From Sulfurisphaera ohwakuensis (GTDB taxonomy: Archaea; Thermoproteota; Thermoprotei_A; Sulfolobales; Sulfolobaceae): DNA of 64,000 nt. This document shows, one piece after another, positions 9,634-18,153 of the stretch. The stretch spans positions 806,001 through 870,000 of the forward strand of contig NZ_CP045484.1 in NCBI RefSeq assembly GCF_009729055.1, given 5' to 3'. The notes below the pieces were generated by a model, which was given only the letters and a program-made list of their open reading frames with translations, made no database searches and was not told the origin of the DNA. Every line of letters starts with the position of its first letter. Position 1 is the stretch's first letter. Both the position numbers and the translations under genes were made by a program.

Positions 9634-10676
9634 TGCTTTTTGATCTTCACCCTAAAGAGAGTAGGAAAGAACTTTTCGGTAGAGATAACGAAGTTGATTA
9701 TGCTATTAAACAACTACTCTCTGGTAATTGGCTCATAGTAGGAGGACAAAGAGAAATAGGTAAAACTAGTTTGGTTAAAGTAGTATTAAACGAGTTAAGA
9801 AAAAAGCATGGATTTGAAGGAATTTACATCAATTTACGTGGAGTAAGAAGCCTTAATAGTCTTTTAAACATTCTTACTTCTCAGCTAAACTCACTTAAAC
9901 TTTCTGTTGACGTTAAAGTGAACTTTATTATTGGTTCAGCAGGAATAAAAGTAAAGAAAGGGGCAAAAGTTGTTAATTCGCTTATAGAACTCTTAAACTC
10001 GCTTAACGATTTTATTCTTGCCTTAGATGAAGTGCAAGAACTCTCTAAAGTTAGTAAACAGTTCCTTGATATTTTAGGTAATGTATTTTCTACGAACCCT
10101 AAATTGAGGTTTATCTTTACGGGCTCTTATATAGGCGTTATGAGAATCCTCCTAAACCCTCCAGCAGAATCGCCACTTCACGGTAGGCCTCCAGCAGTTT
10201 TGACCCTAAAACCCTTTGATAAAGAGAAGGCAAAAGAGTTTTTAAGAAAGGGGATGGAGGAGTTAAATGTTAAATTTGATAAAGAGGATGAGGTTGTCAA
10301 GAGACTTGACGGTGTAGTTGGTTGGCTAACCCTTTTCGGTAATTTATATGCTGTTAGGGGTCTAAACTTTGACAAAGCACTAAAAGAGACCGTGGAGGAG
10401 GGTAAAAAGATCATGGCTGAAGAGTTTAGTCACTTTCTCGAGGATAAAGTAAATAAGGAGTTATACGTAGAAATTATGAAGACTGTAAAGATAGTGTCCA
10501 GATGGAAAGAAATAAAGAGAGGTGTCGAAGTTACATTGGGGAAAGTAGACGATAAGGTATTCAGTAATGCTCTTGAGAGTTTAGTAAATAGCGGTTTTGT
10601 GGAGAAAAGGGATAACGAGTATATTATTACAGATCCAGTGCTGAGGGAGATAGAGTTCGAAAAATTATTTCATTAA
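9633..10676 (+). CDS. Archaeal AAA+ ATPase (PF01637-like)
   Basis: 347 residues. The N-terminus MLFDLHPKESRKELFGRDNEV is the usual opening of the archaeal STAND-like ATPase family; Walker A is GGQREIGKTS (37-46, Lys44) and Walker B is FILALDEVQE (Asp132, Glu133). A sensor-like FTGSYIG and a C-terminal winged-helix domain (about 270-347) follow. A TTG at 9633 must be the start: an in-frame TGA lies seven bases upstream and the family N-terminus begins right here. These ATPases are often found near mobile or defence loci; their clients are unknown. It stands alone between a TnpB element and an IS110 element. Confidence 0.72.
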   Translation: MLFDLHPKESRKELFGRDNEVDYAIKQLLSGNWLIVGGQREIGKTSLVKVVLNELRKKHGFEGIYINLRGVRSLNSLLNILTSQLNSLKLSVDVKVNFIIGSAGIKVKKGAKVVNSLIELLNSLNDFILALDEVQELSKVSKQFLDILGNVFSTNPKLRFIFTGSYIGVMRILLNPPAESPLHGRPPAVLTLKPFDKEKAKEFLRKGMEELNVKFDKEDEVVKRLDGVVGWLTLFGNLYAVRGLNFDKALKETVEEGKKIMAEEFSHFLEDKVNKELYVEIMKTVKIVSRWKEIKRGVEVTLGKVDDKVFSNALESLVNSGFVEKRDNEYIITDPVLREIEFEKLFH

Positions 10677-10739
10677 TACGCAATACTTTTCGCTTTTTTA
10701 ACCTTTGGTATATGTCTGACTTCCTTATATAAAACATAT

Positions 10740-10883
10740 TAGTCAGATCTGTGTAATACAGATCTGACTGGGGTGTAGGCCGTTGACTTCCTTGGGCTTG
10801 AAGCCCGTCGGTGAGCTTGGCCTCCTCCAATTCGGACCGGAAGTTGGGCAAAAAGCCCGAATAAAACATAAGGGTGAGTATAT
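10740..10883 (+). ncRNA. Candidate IS110 bridge RNA in noncoding left end
   Basis: Between the element edge and the transposase ATG lie a perfect hairpin AGTCAGATCTG-loop-CAGATCTGACT (10740-10768), then GGGCTTGAAGCCC and GGGCAAAAAGCCC stems separated by a purine-rich strand. In the second copy the stems are kept while the loops and neighbouring bases differ (GGGCTTAAAGCCC; CCTCTGGG for CCTTGGG). Conserved stems with variable loops are what a bridge RNA with target- and donor-binding loops would show. No expression evidence. Confidence 0.5.
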
Positions 10884-11834
10884 ATGGAGGCCCCAGTCGC
10901 AGGAATAGACGTATCAAAAGATAAATTAATTATGTATTTCCAAGGCAAATACTACGAGTTTCCTAATGATAGGCAAGGTTATGAGGAGATAATTAAGATC
11001 TTGCCTAAGGGTTGTAAAGTGGGTATTGAAAGTACTGGAATTTACCACATTAACCTAGCAAAGTACTTGATGGGAGAGTATGACGTTAGGATTATTAATC
11101 CCTTCATACTCAAGAAGTTCAAGGATTTTAGGGGTAAGAAGAGTGATAAGAATGATGCTAAAAAGCTTGCAGAAATAGTTGTAAGTATGGGTAGTGAGTT
11201 TACAACAAGTGATGCTAGGGAGTTAACTAGCCAATAGGATTTTGTTACTAGGAGTATTGCTAGGGTTAAGAATAGGTTGAGGAGGGATTTGATACTTTTG
11301 GGCTATAAGGATAGTCTGTCAAAGAGGAATTTGGAGGAGGTTTTGAGGGGTGGGGATAGTATTGTCTTGGCTGAGGTTAGGTTTCTTTTGGAGGAGTTGG
11401 AGAGACTTGAGGTTAGGAAGAGGGAGATTGAGGAGAAACTTGAGGATCTTGTTCCCAAGGATAGTTTGATTTTCACCATTCCTGGTATTGGTAAAACCTT
11501 GGGTTGTATAATTTTGGCTAGGGTTGGTGATATTAGGCGCTTTAGTGATAAGAAGAGGTTTGTTGCTTATTGCGGTCTTGACCCAGTTATTGAGTCTAGT
11601 GGTAAGAGTGTTGTTTCTAAGGGTATTTCTAAGAGGGGTGATGCTGTTTTGAGGAGAGCTTTCTATCTTGCAGCTTTAACTGCTATTAGGGTTAATCCTG
11701 TTATCAAGCGTTTTTATGAAGAGCATAAGGGAAAGTTGAAGGGTAAGAAGTTGATTATTGCCTGTGCAAGGAAATTAGCTGTTATTACTTGGGCTGTGCT
11801 GTATTATAATAAACCATTTGATGCTAGCGAGTGA
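10884..11834 (+). pseudogene. IS110-family DEDD transposase with internal TAG
   Basis: One reading frame of about 316 codons broken by TAG at 11235-11237; the frame is unchanged on both sides, so this is a single nonsense mutation. The N-terminal RuvC-like domain shows GIDVSKDKL (first Asp), GIESTGIYH (Glu) and DKNDAKKLAEI (Asp pair). The C-terminal Transposase_20 domain shows FTIPGIGKTLG, VAYCGLDP and KGISKRGDAVLRRAFY. A truncated relative lies at 48636-48910. As it stands the recombinase is inactive. Confidence 0.82.
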
Positions 11835-11904
11835 TAAGGAGAGCCTTACTTTTCCATAAGTAGTGTAGACTATGCTCGATTTTTCATGGAAAGGTTTTTA
11901 TACC

Positions 11905-12219
11905 GGAAGCTCCCCACCCTGGAAGGGTCGGGGGTTCCCTTCCAGAGGGTTCATCGTTCCCACCATCGATTCGGGATTACATCTCTCATTTGGTGGGCAG
12001 TCGGGTGGGGCAGAGACCCACCCCAAAATTAGAGTAGGGGATCCGTCATCCATATTGTCCGAATCCCGTGAAAGAGAGAAGAGGAATGATAGTTGCCCCT
12101 CCCTCAGTCCCATCGAGCTGGGGAAGAGCGTCATTAACATCACTAAAAGATATCTCGATAAAGGGGTATATAAATATAAGGGGGATATCCATCTCCACCC
12201 TGAAGGGTGAAGCTTTCCG
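11905..12219. repeat. GC-rich MITE-like island with inverted ends
   Basis: About 315 bp noticeably richer in G+C than its surroundings. The two ends carry related sequences in inverted orientation: GGAAGCTCCCCACCCTGG with a local GGAAGGGT arm on the left, and on the right CACCCTGAAGGGTGAAGCTT followed by TCC. Both ends have small CCCT-loop-AGGG hairpins like IS200/IS605 subterminal structures. The short open frames inside overlap one another on both strands and resemble no protein. Best read as a non-autonomous or decayed element; a structured RNA is possible. Confidence 0.4.
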
Positions 12220-12271
12220 CCCCCTTAACCCCCATTTTGTAATTCTTTATAAATAGAAGGAGGAGATCAAA

Positions 12272-12282
12272 GTTTATAAAAT
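12272..12282 (+). promoter_or_regulatory. TATA box of the P-type ATPase gene
   Basis: AGTTTATAAAA lies about 26 bp before the ATG at 12304, the spacing expected for leaderless transcription in Sulfolobales. It decides the start: a TTG at 12283 in the same frame would sit between TATA box and transcription start. Confidence 0.55.
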
Positions 12283-12303
12283 TTGCAGATTTTTATATAC
12301 ATT

Positions 12304-14682
12304 ATGAATAGAGAGGAACTTATAAAGAGTGATATTAATAAGGTAATTCAATTACTTCAGACTGATGTTAATAAGGGGCTAAGTGATAAGGAAGTTGAAG
12401 AAAGACTTAAACAATATGGTTATAATGCGGTTGAAGAAGAAAAAAGAAATCCGCTTAAGGAGTTAGGTAAAAAGTTTTGGAACGTAACAGCCTGGGTGTT
12501 AGAGATTGCAGCAATTTTATCCTTTATTCTCGGTAGATATTTAGATTTTTATATTATTGTAGCGTTGATAGTTGTTAACGCTTTCATTAGTTTTTCTGAA
12601 GAGCAAAGAGCTAATAGAGCATTAGAATTATTAAGGCAGAAATTACAGATTCAAGCTAGAGTATTAAGGAATGGGGAATGGAAATTAGTACCGGCAAAAT
12701 TTCTAGTACCTGGTGACATTGTTAGGATTAGAGCGGGTGATTTTGTCCCAGCAGATGTTAAGATAATAAAAGGTGAGGTTGAAGTTGATCAGTCTGCATT
12801 GACTGGTGAATCACTAACTGTGTTTAGGAGAGATAATGATGTTGTTTATTCTGGAAGTATAATACGAAGGGGTGAAGCTACTGGAGTCGTGATATTAACT
12901 GGGCAAAACACATATTTTGGTAAGACTGTTGAGTTAGTTAAAATTGCAAAACCCAGACTAAGGATTGAAAAAGTTGTATCTAGAATTGTCTTTTGGATGA
13001 TGATGATTGTTATTGTACTTTTAGTAATCTCTGGGATAGTATTAGTAATCAAGGGGGAAAATATATTTGAATTTTTGCCATTAGCATTAGTGCTAATTGT
13101 TGCAGCCATTCCAATTGCATTACCAGCAATGTTTAGTGTTTCTTTGGCATTAGGTAGTCAAGAGTTATCAAAAGCTGGTGTTTTAGTCACAAGGTTAGAT
13201 GCTATTGAAGGAGCTTCGACCATGAATGTTCTATGCTCTGATAAAACCGGGACTATTACTATGAATAAGCTTTCTGTTCACAGAATTATTCCTATAAATG
13301 GTAATGATAAAGAAGTTATACTTTATGGTGCTTTGGCTTCAACTGAGGCTAATCAAGATCCCATAGATTTAGCGTTTATAAATAAAGCTAAAGAGATGAA
13401 TTTAGACTTATCAAGTTGGAGTGTTAAGGAATTTATTCCTTTTGATCCTTCTACTAGAAGGACCGAAAGTTTGGTTACCAAAGACGGAAAAAGCTTAAGA
13501 TTAACTAAGGGTGCTATTGATGTTATAAGTAAACTTTGTGGTTTGGAAAATATTCAAGAGATATATATGAAGGCTGAAGAAGAGGCTAAAATAGGTTGTA
13601 GAGTCTTAGCCGTTGCGAAAAAAGAGGAAGGTGAAAAATGGAAACTAGTTGGTTTGGTCTCATTAAGGGATCCACCAAGGCCAGATTCTGCTGAGCTGGT
13701 AAAAGAGCTTCACGATCTTGGTATTAAGGTTATAATGTTAACCGGCGATAGTGAGCCTATTGCAAAGCAAATAGCTAAGGAAGTAGGTATCGGGGAAAAT
13801 GTGGTAAAAGTCTCAGATATTAAGGAAAAGCCAGAAATAGTAGAAAAGGTTGATGGATTGGCTGAGGTATATCCAGAAGATAAGTATACTGTAGTAAAGG
13901 TTCTTCAGAAAAATGGATATGTAGTAGGTATGACTGGTGATGGTGTAAATGACGCTCCTGCATTAAGAGCAGCAGATGTAGGTATTGCAGTCAGTAACGC
14001 TACTGATGTTGCTAAGGCAGCAGCTGCAGTAGTCTTAACCACCCCTGGGCTTAGAAATATTGTTGACATGGTAAAGATTGGTAGACAAATTTATGAGAGA
14101 GTAAGGATTTGGGTTTTGAGTAGGATAACAAGGACTTTCCAAAATGTAATCTTTGTAGCTTTAGCATTTATATTACTTGCGAAGTTCATTATCTCAACTT
14201 TTGGAATGGTTCTGTTGCTTTTCATGTTTGACTTTGTTACGTTAACAATGTCTACGGATAATGTATCTTGGCCTAAAAAGCCTGCAGTATGGAATATTAA
14301 TCAACTTGTTGTAGTCTCAGCTATTTTAGGTAGTGTGATGATTATAGAGTCGTTTGTTACGCTTTATTTCATAGTTGGATTATCTCTTAATGTAATGCAA
14401 ACTTTAGTTTTCGCTTATCTTTTATATTCAAATATCTTTAACCTATTAAATATCAGAGAAACTGATAATTTCTGGAAAAGAATGCCTAGTAAGATCATGT
14501 TAATCTCAATGATAGTTGATATTATAATATCGTTTGTTATAATAACTTTTGGTATACCAGGGCTTACGCCGGCACCTATAAAATATACGTTGATTGTATT
14601 TATACTAGCATTAGTATTTAATCTAATTATTAATAATTTCATTAAAATATGGGTTAAGAAAATAACTAAAATAGAGTGGTAA
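12304..14682 (+). CDS. P-type ATPase, P3A proton pump type
   Basis: 792 residues from the ATG at 12304. In order: an N-terminal cytoplasmic tail, helices M1-M2 (62-98), the actuator domain with TGES (167-170), helices M3-M4 with the PIALPA break typical of H+-ATPases, the phosphorylation motif CSDKTGTIT (Asp313), the nucleotide-binding TKGA loop, the hinge TGDGVNDAP, and six C-terminal helices. The compact size and the M4/M5 sequence match plasma-membrane-type H+-ATPases, not heavy-metal pumps. In an acidophile such an enzyme helps keep the cytoplasm near neutral. The ATP-hydrolysing ion pump call is sure; the ion is inferred from family. Confidence 0.82.
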   Translation: MNREELIKSDINKVIQLLQTDVNKGLSDKEVEERLKQYGYNAVEEEKRNPLKELGKKFWNVTAWVLEIAAILSFILGRYLDFYIIVALIVVNAFISFSEEQRANRALELLRQKLQIQARVLRNGEWKLVPAKFLVPGDIVRIRAGDFVPADVKIIKGEVEVDQSALTGESLTVFRRDNDVVYSGSIIRRGEATGVVILTGQNTYFGKTVELVKIAKPRLRIEKVVSRIVFWMMMIVIVLLVISGIVLVIKGENIFEFLPLALVLIVAAIPIALPAMFSVSLALGSQELSKAGVLVTRLDAIEGASTMNVLCSDKTGTITMNKLSVHRIIPINGNDKEVILYGALASTEANQDPIDLAFINKAKEMNLDLSSWSVKEFIPFDPSTRRTESLVTKDGKSLRLTKGAIDVISKLCGLENIQEIYMKAEEEAKIGCRVLAVAKKEEGEKWKLVGLVSLRDPPRPDSAELVKELHDLGIKVIMLTGDSEPIAKQIAKEVGIGENVVKVSDIKEKPEIVEKVDGLAEVYPEDKYTVVKVLQKNGYVVGMTGDGVNDAPALRAADVGIAVSNATDVAKAAAAVVLTTPGLRNIVDMVKIGRQIYERVRIWVLSRITRTFQNVIFVALAFILLAKFIISTFGMVLLLFMFDFVTLTMSTDNVSWPKKPAVWNINQLVVVSAILGSVMIIESFVTLYFIVGLSLNVMQTLVFAYLLYSNIFNLLNIRETDNFWKRMPSKIMLISMIVDIIISFVIITFGIPGLTPAPIKYTLIVFILALVFNLIINNFIKIWVKKITKIEW

Positions 14683-14696
14683 TTTGGGGATTTTTA

Positions 14697-15134
14697 TTAC
14701 TTTAATACAAAACTCAATATTATAATAATTATTGCCAAAATTATTAGTATAATTCCAGAATAAAATAGTGTGGGTAAGAAAATAAAGAGCGGGGTTTCAT
14801 CTACTACCACATAACCCATTAAGATAGGATAAGAGTAGTTGTTTTTAATCATGATATTCCCATTAAATGATTCTCCATAATAATAAAATATTGAATTACT
14901 TTCGTTATATTTAGTTATTATCAGATTGTTAAATGTAAGTTCTAGTGGTAAAGTTGAGTTATCCTTGTACTCAAAAACGAATGAGGAATACGGAACACTA
15001 ATACTCACTTGTTTAGTAGATGGAATTAAATAAACTCCTTTTATATAATATGATGGAAATAGGAAGTGGTAAATAAGAATGAGAATTATTCCTACCGTAA
15101 GGAAAACTATACTAGTGAGAACTATTTTTCTCAT
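14697..15134 (-). CDS. Two-helix membrane protein with outer domain
   Basis: 145 residues: an N-terminal transmembrane helix (5-25), a beta-rich outer domain with N-x-S/T sequons and a YYIKGVYLIP motif, then a long C-terminal helix. Its start overlaps the end of the MscS-type gene by 23 bp on the same strand, so the two are translated as a unit. An accessory role to the channel is plausible but unproven. No family recognised. Confidence 0.55.
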   Translation of the reverse strand: MRKIVLTSIVFLTVGIILILIYHFLFPSYYIKGVYLIPSTKQVSISVPYSSFVFEYKDNSTLPLELTFNNLIITKYNESNSIFYYYGESFNGNIMIKNNYSYPILMGYVVVDETPLFIFLPTLFYSGIILIILAIIIIILSFVLK

Positions 15135-16020
15135 TAACTTTCACTGATTGAATCTCTTTTATGGTCTTCATAATAACTTTTATTATTTCACTTCTTGGTG
15201 GTTCTTCATATTGCCCTTTACAATAAGTATCAACTGATATTACGTAAGTATTTAATGTAGTATCAAGAACTTTTATTTCTGGTTCTTTAACTAGGAAACT
15301 TAGTTTACTAATTTTCTCCTTTAGTACTGGTATAACGTAATCAGGATCTAAGTCTTTTGGAATTTCATATTTAGTCCTAACTAGTCTGTATTCCTCATTA
15401 TGTACAAATATAGCAGCTTGAATCATGATATTATTAGGAATTTTCATTACAACATTCTCATCTGTTAGTATTGTTGTATACATTAAATTAATATCTTGAA
15501 TTATTCCAGTATAGCCTGGTATTAAAAAATCATTTGACCAAAATTTTGGAGGATAAGTTGGTGCCAATAAGCCGTATTGCCATGTGGTTATTGTAACCCT
15601 ATCACCTATATTAAAAGGTCTACTTAAGATTAGAAAGATCCCGGAAAATACATTTGATAAAGGCGTCTGCAATGCCAAACCAATTATAAGACCAAAGACT
15701 GTACCGCCAATTAATGCGCTAGTAACCGCAACATGAACTGCTGTTAATGCTAATATAACTATTATAGTATAACCAATGAATTGGATTACCAAACTAAGGC
15801 TTTCGGCAGTTGTTCTTCCAACTACATTCCCAGCTCTTAATTTTATTATTCTAGAAATTATATTGATTGAGATTACGCCTACAACACCAATTAATATTGC
15901 ATTAATTACTGAAGTTATTGTGACTGAAATATGAAGTACTGCCGATAATATTACAGTTGTTGCAACTGCAACTCCAACTACTACAAAGAGTATTATAAAA
16001 AGGGTTACTAGTCGATTCAT
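15112..16020 (-). CDS. mscS: MscS-family mechanosensitive channel
   Basis: 302 residues. Three hydrophobic segments are followed by the pore-lining glycine/alanine-rich helix GGTVFGLIIGLALQTPLSNVFSG, then RPFNIGDRVTI, the standard start of the MscS beta domain, and a C-terminal alpha/beta domain. MscS channels open under membrane tension and release solutes during osmotic down-shock. The N-terminus is short, as in other archaeal members. It is the first gene of a two-gene minus-strand operon with the small membrane protein. Confidence 0.8.
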   Translation of the reverse strand: MNRLVTLFIILFVVVGVAVATTVILSAVLHISVTITSVINAILIGVVGVISINIISRIIKLRAGNVVGRTTAESLSLVIQFIGYTIIVILALTAVHVAVTSALIGGTVFGLIIGLALQTPLSNVFSGIFLILSRPFNIGDRVTITTWQYGLLAPTYPPKFWSNDFLIPGYTGIIQDINLMYTTILTDENVVMKIPNNIMIQAAIFVHNEEYRLVRTKYEIPKDLDPDYVIPVLKEKISKLSFLVKEPEIKVLDTTLNTYVISVDTYCKGQYEEPPRSEIIKVIMKTIKEIQSVKVNEKNSSH

Positions 16021-16057
16021 ATAAGGGTTAAGTAAAGATTGTTAATAAAATTTTTTA

Positions 16058-16384
16058 TTAGTAGAGTGGGCAAGGTTTTAAATTAAATAATTTTCTTGCT
16101 CTCGCGCATAGAATACAAAAGCTAGTACTCTCTATTGTTTGATTTGCTAAAATTCTACCAACTAATGCGTCAATCATATCCCTTATTTCTTCATCCTTTA
16201 GTAGTTTCTCTATTTCTTCTCTCTTTTCCTTTATATTTTTCTCATAAGTAGTAGCAGAAATACCAGAGATTTTAGAAGCCTTAACTACTGGTACACCTCT
16301 CTCTACAAGTCTCTTTGCAATTGCCATTCTTAAGATCGGTACTTCAATTCTAAACGCTTCTTCACAAGGGGTTGCAAGTTTCAT
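16058..16384 (-). CDS. Small HTH regulator with four cysteines
   Basis: 108 residues. An N-terminal TPCEEAFRIEVPILRMAIAKRLVERG segment followed by a helix-turn-helix (about 31-50: VPVVKASKISGISATTYEKN) resembles the COG2522-type predicted archaeal regulators. Cysteines sit at 7, 90, 93 and 105, the last three in FCILCARARK and KPCP; they could bind a metal or an iron-sulfur cluster. It lies between the channel genes and the metal/cobalamin ABC transporter on the same strand as two transporter genes, so it is a candidate regulator of that transporter. Confidence 0.6.
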   Translation of the reverse strand: MKLATPCEEAFRIEVPILRMAIAKRLVERGVPVVKASKISGISATTYEKNIKEKREEIEKLLKDEEIRDMIDALVGRILANQTIESTSFCILCARARKLFNLKPCPLY

Positions 16385-16453
16385 ATAATTATTTTCTCTC
16401 TATATCTATTAACAACTATTTTTAAAAGCTCGACGTGGAGTTAATTAACATTG

Positions 16454-17113
16454 TTAATATGTTATAAAAAATGTGTAATTATTAACGTTAATTTTCTTTA
16501 TTGGTACCTCATATACAAAGGAAAGTAAATTTTCATCAATACCCTCTTTATTTCCTTGATAAACTACTTTACCATTTTTCATAACTATAACATTGTCAGC
16601 AAAATTTATAATATCGAGTTCATGAGATGTTATTAGAAATTTTCTCTCAGTTTTTAAAGAAATTATTACATCAATTATCTTTTTCCTATTAGCGATGTCT
16701 AGGTTAGATAATGGTTCATCCATAATTACTAAATCTCCCTCAGCAAGTGCTTTAGCAATAATTATTAGTCTTTTCTCACCAGAACTTAAGGTAAGAAAGT
16801 CTCTTTGCAATAAATTCTCAAGGTTTAGTAGTTTTATAAACCTTTCATATTCACCATTCTTTTTCCCTGCAAGAAGCACATCAATAACCTTCATACTTGG
16901 TGAATAGAATTCTGAAGGAGAGTAAGATAACTTATCCTCATTTAAAATTTCACCTTCAAGAGGTTTAATCATCCCTATTATTGTCCTTAATAGTGTGGTT
17001 TTACCAGAACCATTTGGGCCAAAAATTAAATTAATTCCATTTGTTAAGTTAATCGTCACGTTATCTAAAATTATTTTGTCACCTAATTTAACTTTCAACC
17101 CCTTGACCAGCAT
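16454..17113 (-). CDS. ABC transporter ATPase, FecE/BtuD type
   Basis: 219 residues, slightly short for the family. Walker A is FGPNGSGKTT (31-40), the Q-loop region is weak, the signature is LSSGEKR (108-114), Walker B is LVIMDEP (Asp131, Glu132) and the H-loop is ITSHE. Sequence type and neighbours are those of iron-siderophore/heme/cobalamin importers. The gene overlaps the permease gene upstream by 26 bp, so they are translated together. It would couple ATP hydrolysis to uptake through that permease. Confidence 0.8.
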   Translation of the reverse strand: MLVKGLKVKLGDKIILDNVTINLTNGINLIFGPNGSGKTTLLRTIIGMIKPLEGEILNEDKLSYSPSEFYSPSMKVIDVLLAGKKNGEYERFIKLLNLENLLQRDFLTLSSGEKRLIIIAKALAEGDLVIMDEPLSNLDIANRKKIIDVIISLKTERKFLITSHELDIINFADNVIVMKNGKVVYQGNKEGIDENLLSFVYEVPIKKINVNNYTFFITY

Positions 17114-18065
17114 TCATCTTCACCAGAATTGAGATTATTATTGGAGAAGCAACTAGAGCTGTTATAGCAGTTATAGGTATAATTGTTCCGAAAATTCCCC
17201 TTGATAATATATTGCTAAACTCCATTATTACAGCCCCTATTAAAGGAGAATAGATACTAAGACCTCTCATACTACCATCGATCCTTCTGGCAATATGCGG
17301 TACAATAATCCCTATAAAACCAATTATTCCAGCAATAGACACTATATACGCTGTTATTAAACTTACAATCAATAACCAAAATAGTCTAAATCTTCCTGGG
17401 TTTATTCCGTGTGTGAATGAGATCTCATCACTAATTGAAACTAAATCAATTTGTCTTGAGTATTTTAATACAAGAAAGATGAGAAGAAAAGTTATAATAG
17501 AGAGAATTATAACATCTCTCCAACCTACTATGTTTATTTCACCTAAAAGCCAAAATGTTAGCGGAGGGATCTGAGGATACTTCTCCTGATAGATAACAAG
17601 AAGAATTGTGGTTAAGGAAGAGAAAATGTAAGAAACAACAATACCTCCAACAACTATACTGTAAATTCCCCCTTTTCTTCCGATCCCTAGTGTTATTAAT
17701 GTAGCTAACGTTGCTGTTATGAAAGCAAATAATGGTTGTACATATATCAACCATGAAAGAGGTAAATTAAATGCTAGAAGGAAATAAGTCAGAACTGCAC
17801 CGAATGCTCCACCCGAAGATGTACCGGATATATAAGGATCTATAAGTGGGTTTTTCAATAAATGTTGAAGAATTGCTCCACAAAGCGAGATTAGGATACC
17901 TATTAACATTGCTGAAATGACTGTAGGCAATCTTATATCAAATAAGATTATTGAATAAACTCCTTCAGGATGAAAAATTTCACCTATACTAAGTCTAACT
18001 TCACCTAAAATTAGTCCTAGAAAAAATGAGATTGGTAACAACGTGATGAAGAGGTATTTTAGCAC
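17088..18065 (-). CDS. ABC transporter permease, FecCD/BtuC family
   Basis: 325 residues with nine or ten hydrophobic segments. Family landmarks are the N-terminal FDIRLPTVISAMLIGILISLCGAILQ, the LKNPLIDPYISGTSSGGAFGA loop and the late IIGFIGIIVPHIARR coupling helix. It transports iron chelates, heme or vitamin B12 when dimerised. GTG at 18065 is the only suitable start. A TATA-like ATATTAAA (18085-18092, minus-strand reading TTTAATAT) lies about 23 bp upstream, with a candidate operator between. It is divergent from the binding-protein gene. Confidence 0.82.
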   Translation of the reverse strand: MLKYLFITLLPISFFLGLILGEVRLSIGEIFHPEGVYSIILFDIRLPTVISAMLIGILISLCGAILQHLLKNPLIDPYISGTSSGGAFGAVLTYFLLAFNLPLSWLIYVQPLFAFITATLATLITLGIGRKGGIYSIVVGGIVVSYIFSSLTTILLVIYQEKYPQIPPLTFWLLGEINIVGWRDVIILSIITFLLIFLVLKYSRQIDLVSISDEISFTHGINPGRFRLFWLLIVSLITAYIVSIAGIIGFIGIIVPHIARRIDGSMRGLSIYSPLIGAVIMEFSNILSRGIFGTIIPITAITALVASPIIISILVKMNAGQGVES

Positions 18066-18071
18066 ATATTA

Positions 18072-18084
18072 GGATAACTTAACC
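18072..18084. promoter_or_regulatory. Candidate operator 1, GGATAACTTAACC
   Basis: An imperfect palindrome (GG-A-TAA-C-TTA-A-CC) placed between the TATA box and the GTG of the permease gene. Nearly the same word, GGATGACTTATCC, occupies the same place in the divergent promoter of the binding-protein gene. Confidence 0.5.
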
Positions 18085-18124
18085 ATATTAAAAATTTTTC
18101 TCCTTCTGTTCGTATGAAAAAGTA

Positions 18125-18147
18125 TTTAATATATGGATGACTTATCC
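18125..18147 (+). promoter_or_regulatory. TATA box and candidate operator 2 of binding-protein gene
   Basis: TTTAATATA (18125-18133) lies about 26 bp before the ATG at 18154 and marks a leaderless promoter. GGATGACTTATCC (18135-18147) follows it directly, so a bound repressor would cover the transcription start. It matches operator 1 at eleven of thirteen positions. Confidence 0.5.
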
Positions 18148-18153
18148 ATATGC

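Larger units (their letters stand above)
10716..11860 (+). mobile_element. IS110-family element, copy 1
   Basis: The left boundary is taken from comparison with a truncated copy on the minus strand (48636-48910); both share the sequence from about CTGAC(T/C)TCCTTATATAAAAC onward. The right boundary is uncertain, shortly after the transposase stop at 11834. The element has a noncoding left end of about 167 bp full of hairpins and a DEDD transposase gene. That arrangement is the IS110-group layout, in which a bridge RNA is made from the left end. Confidence 0.65.

Noticed and set aside
11872-12256. Open frames of 62-112 codons within the GC-rich island
   Set aside because: They overlap each other on both strands, have unusual Pro/Ser/Arg composition from GC-rich DNA and no recognisable domain.
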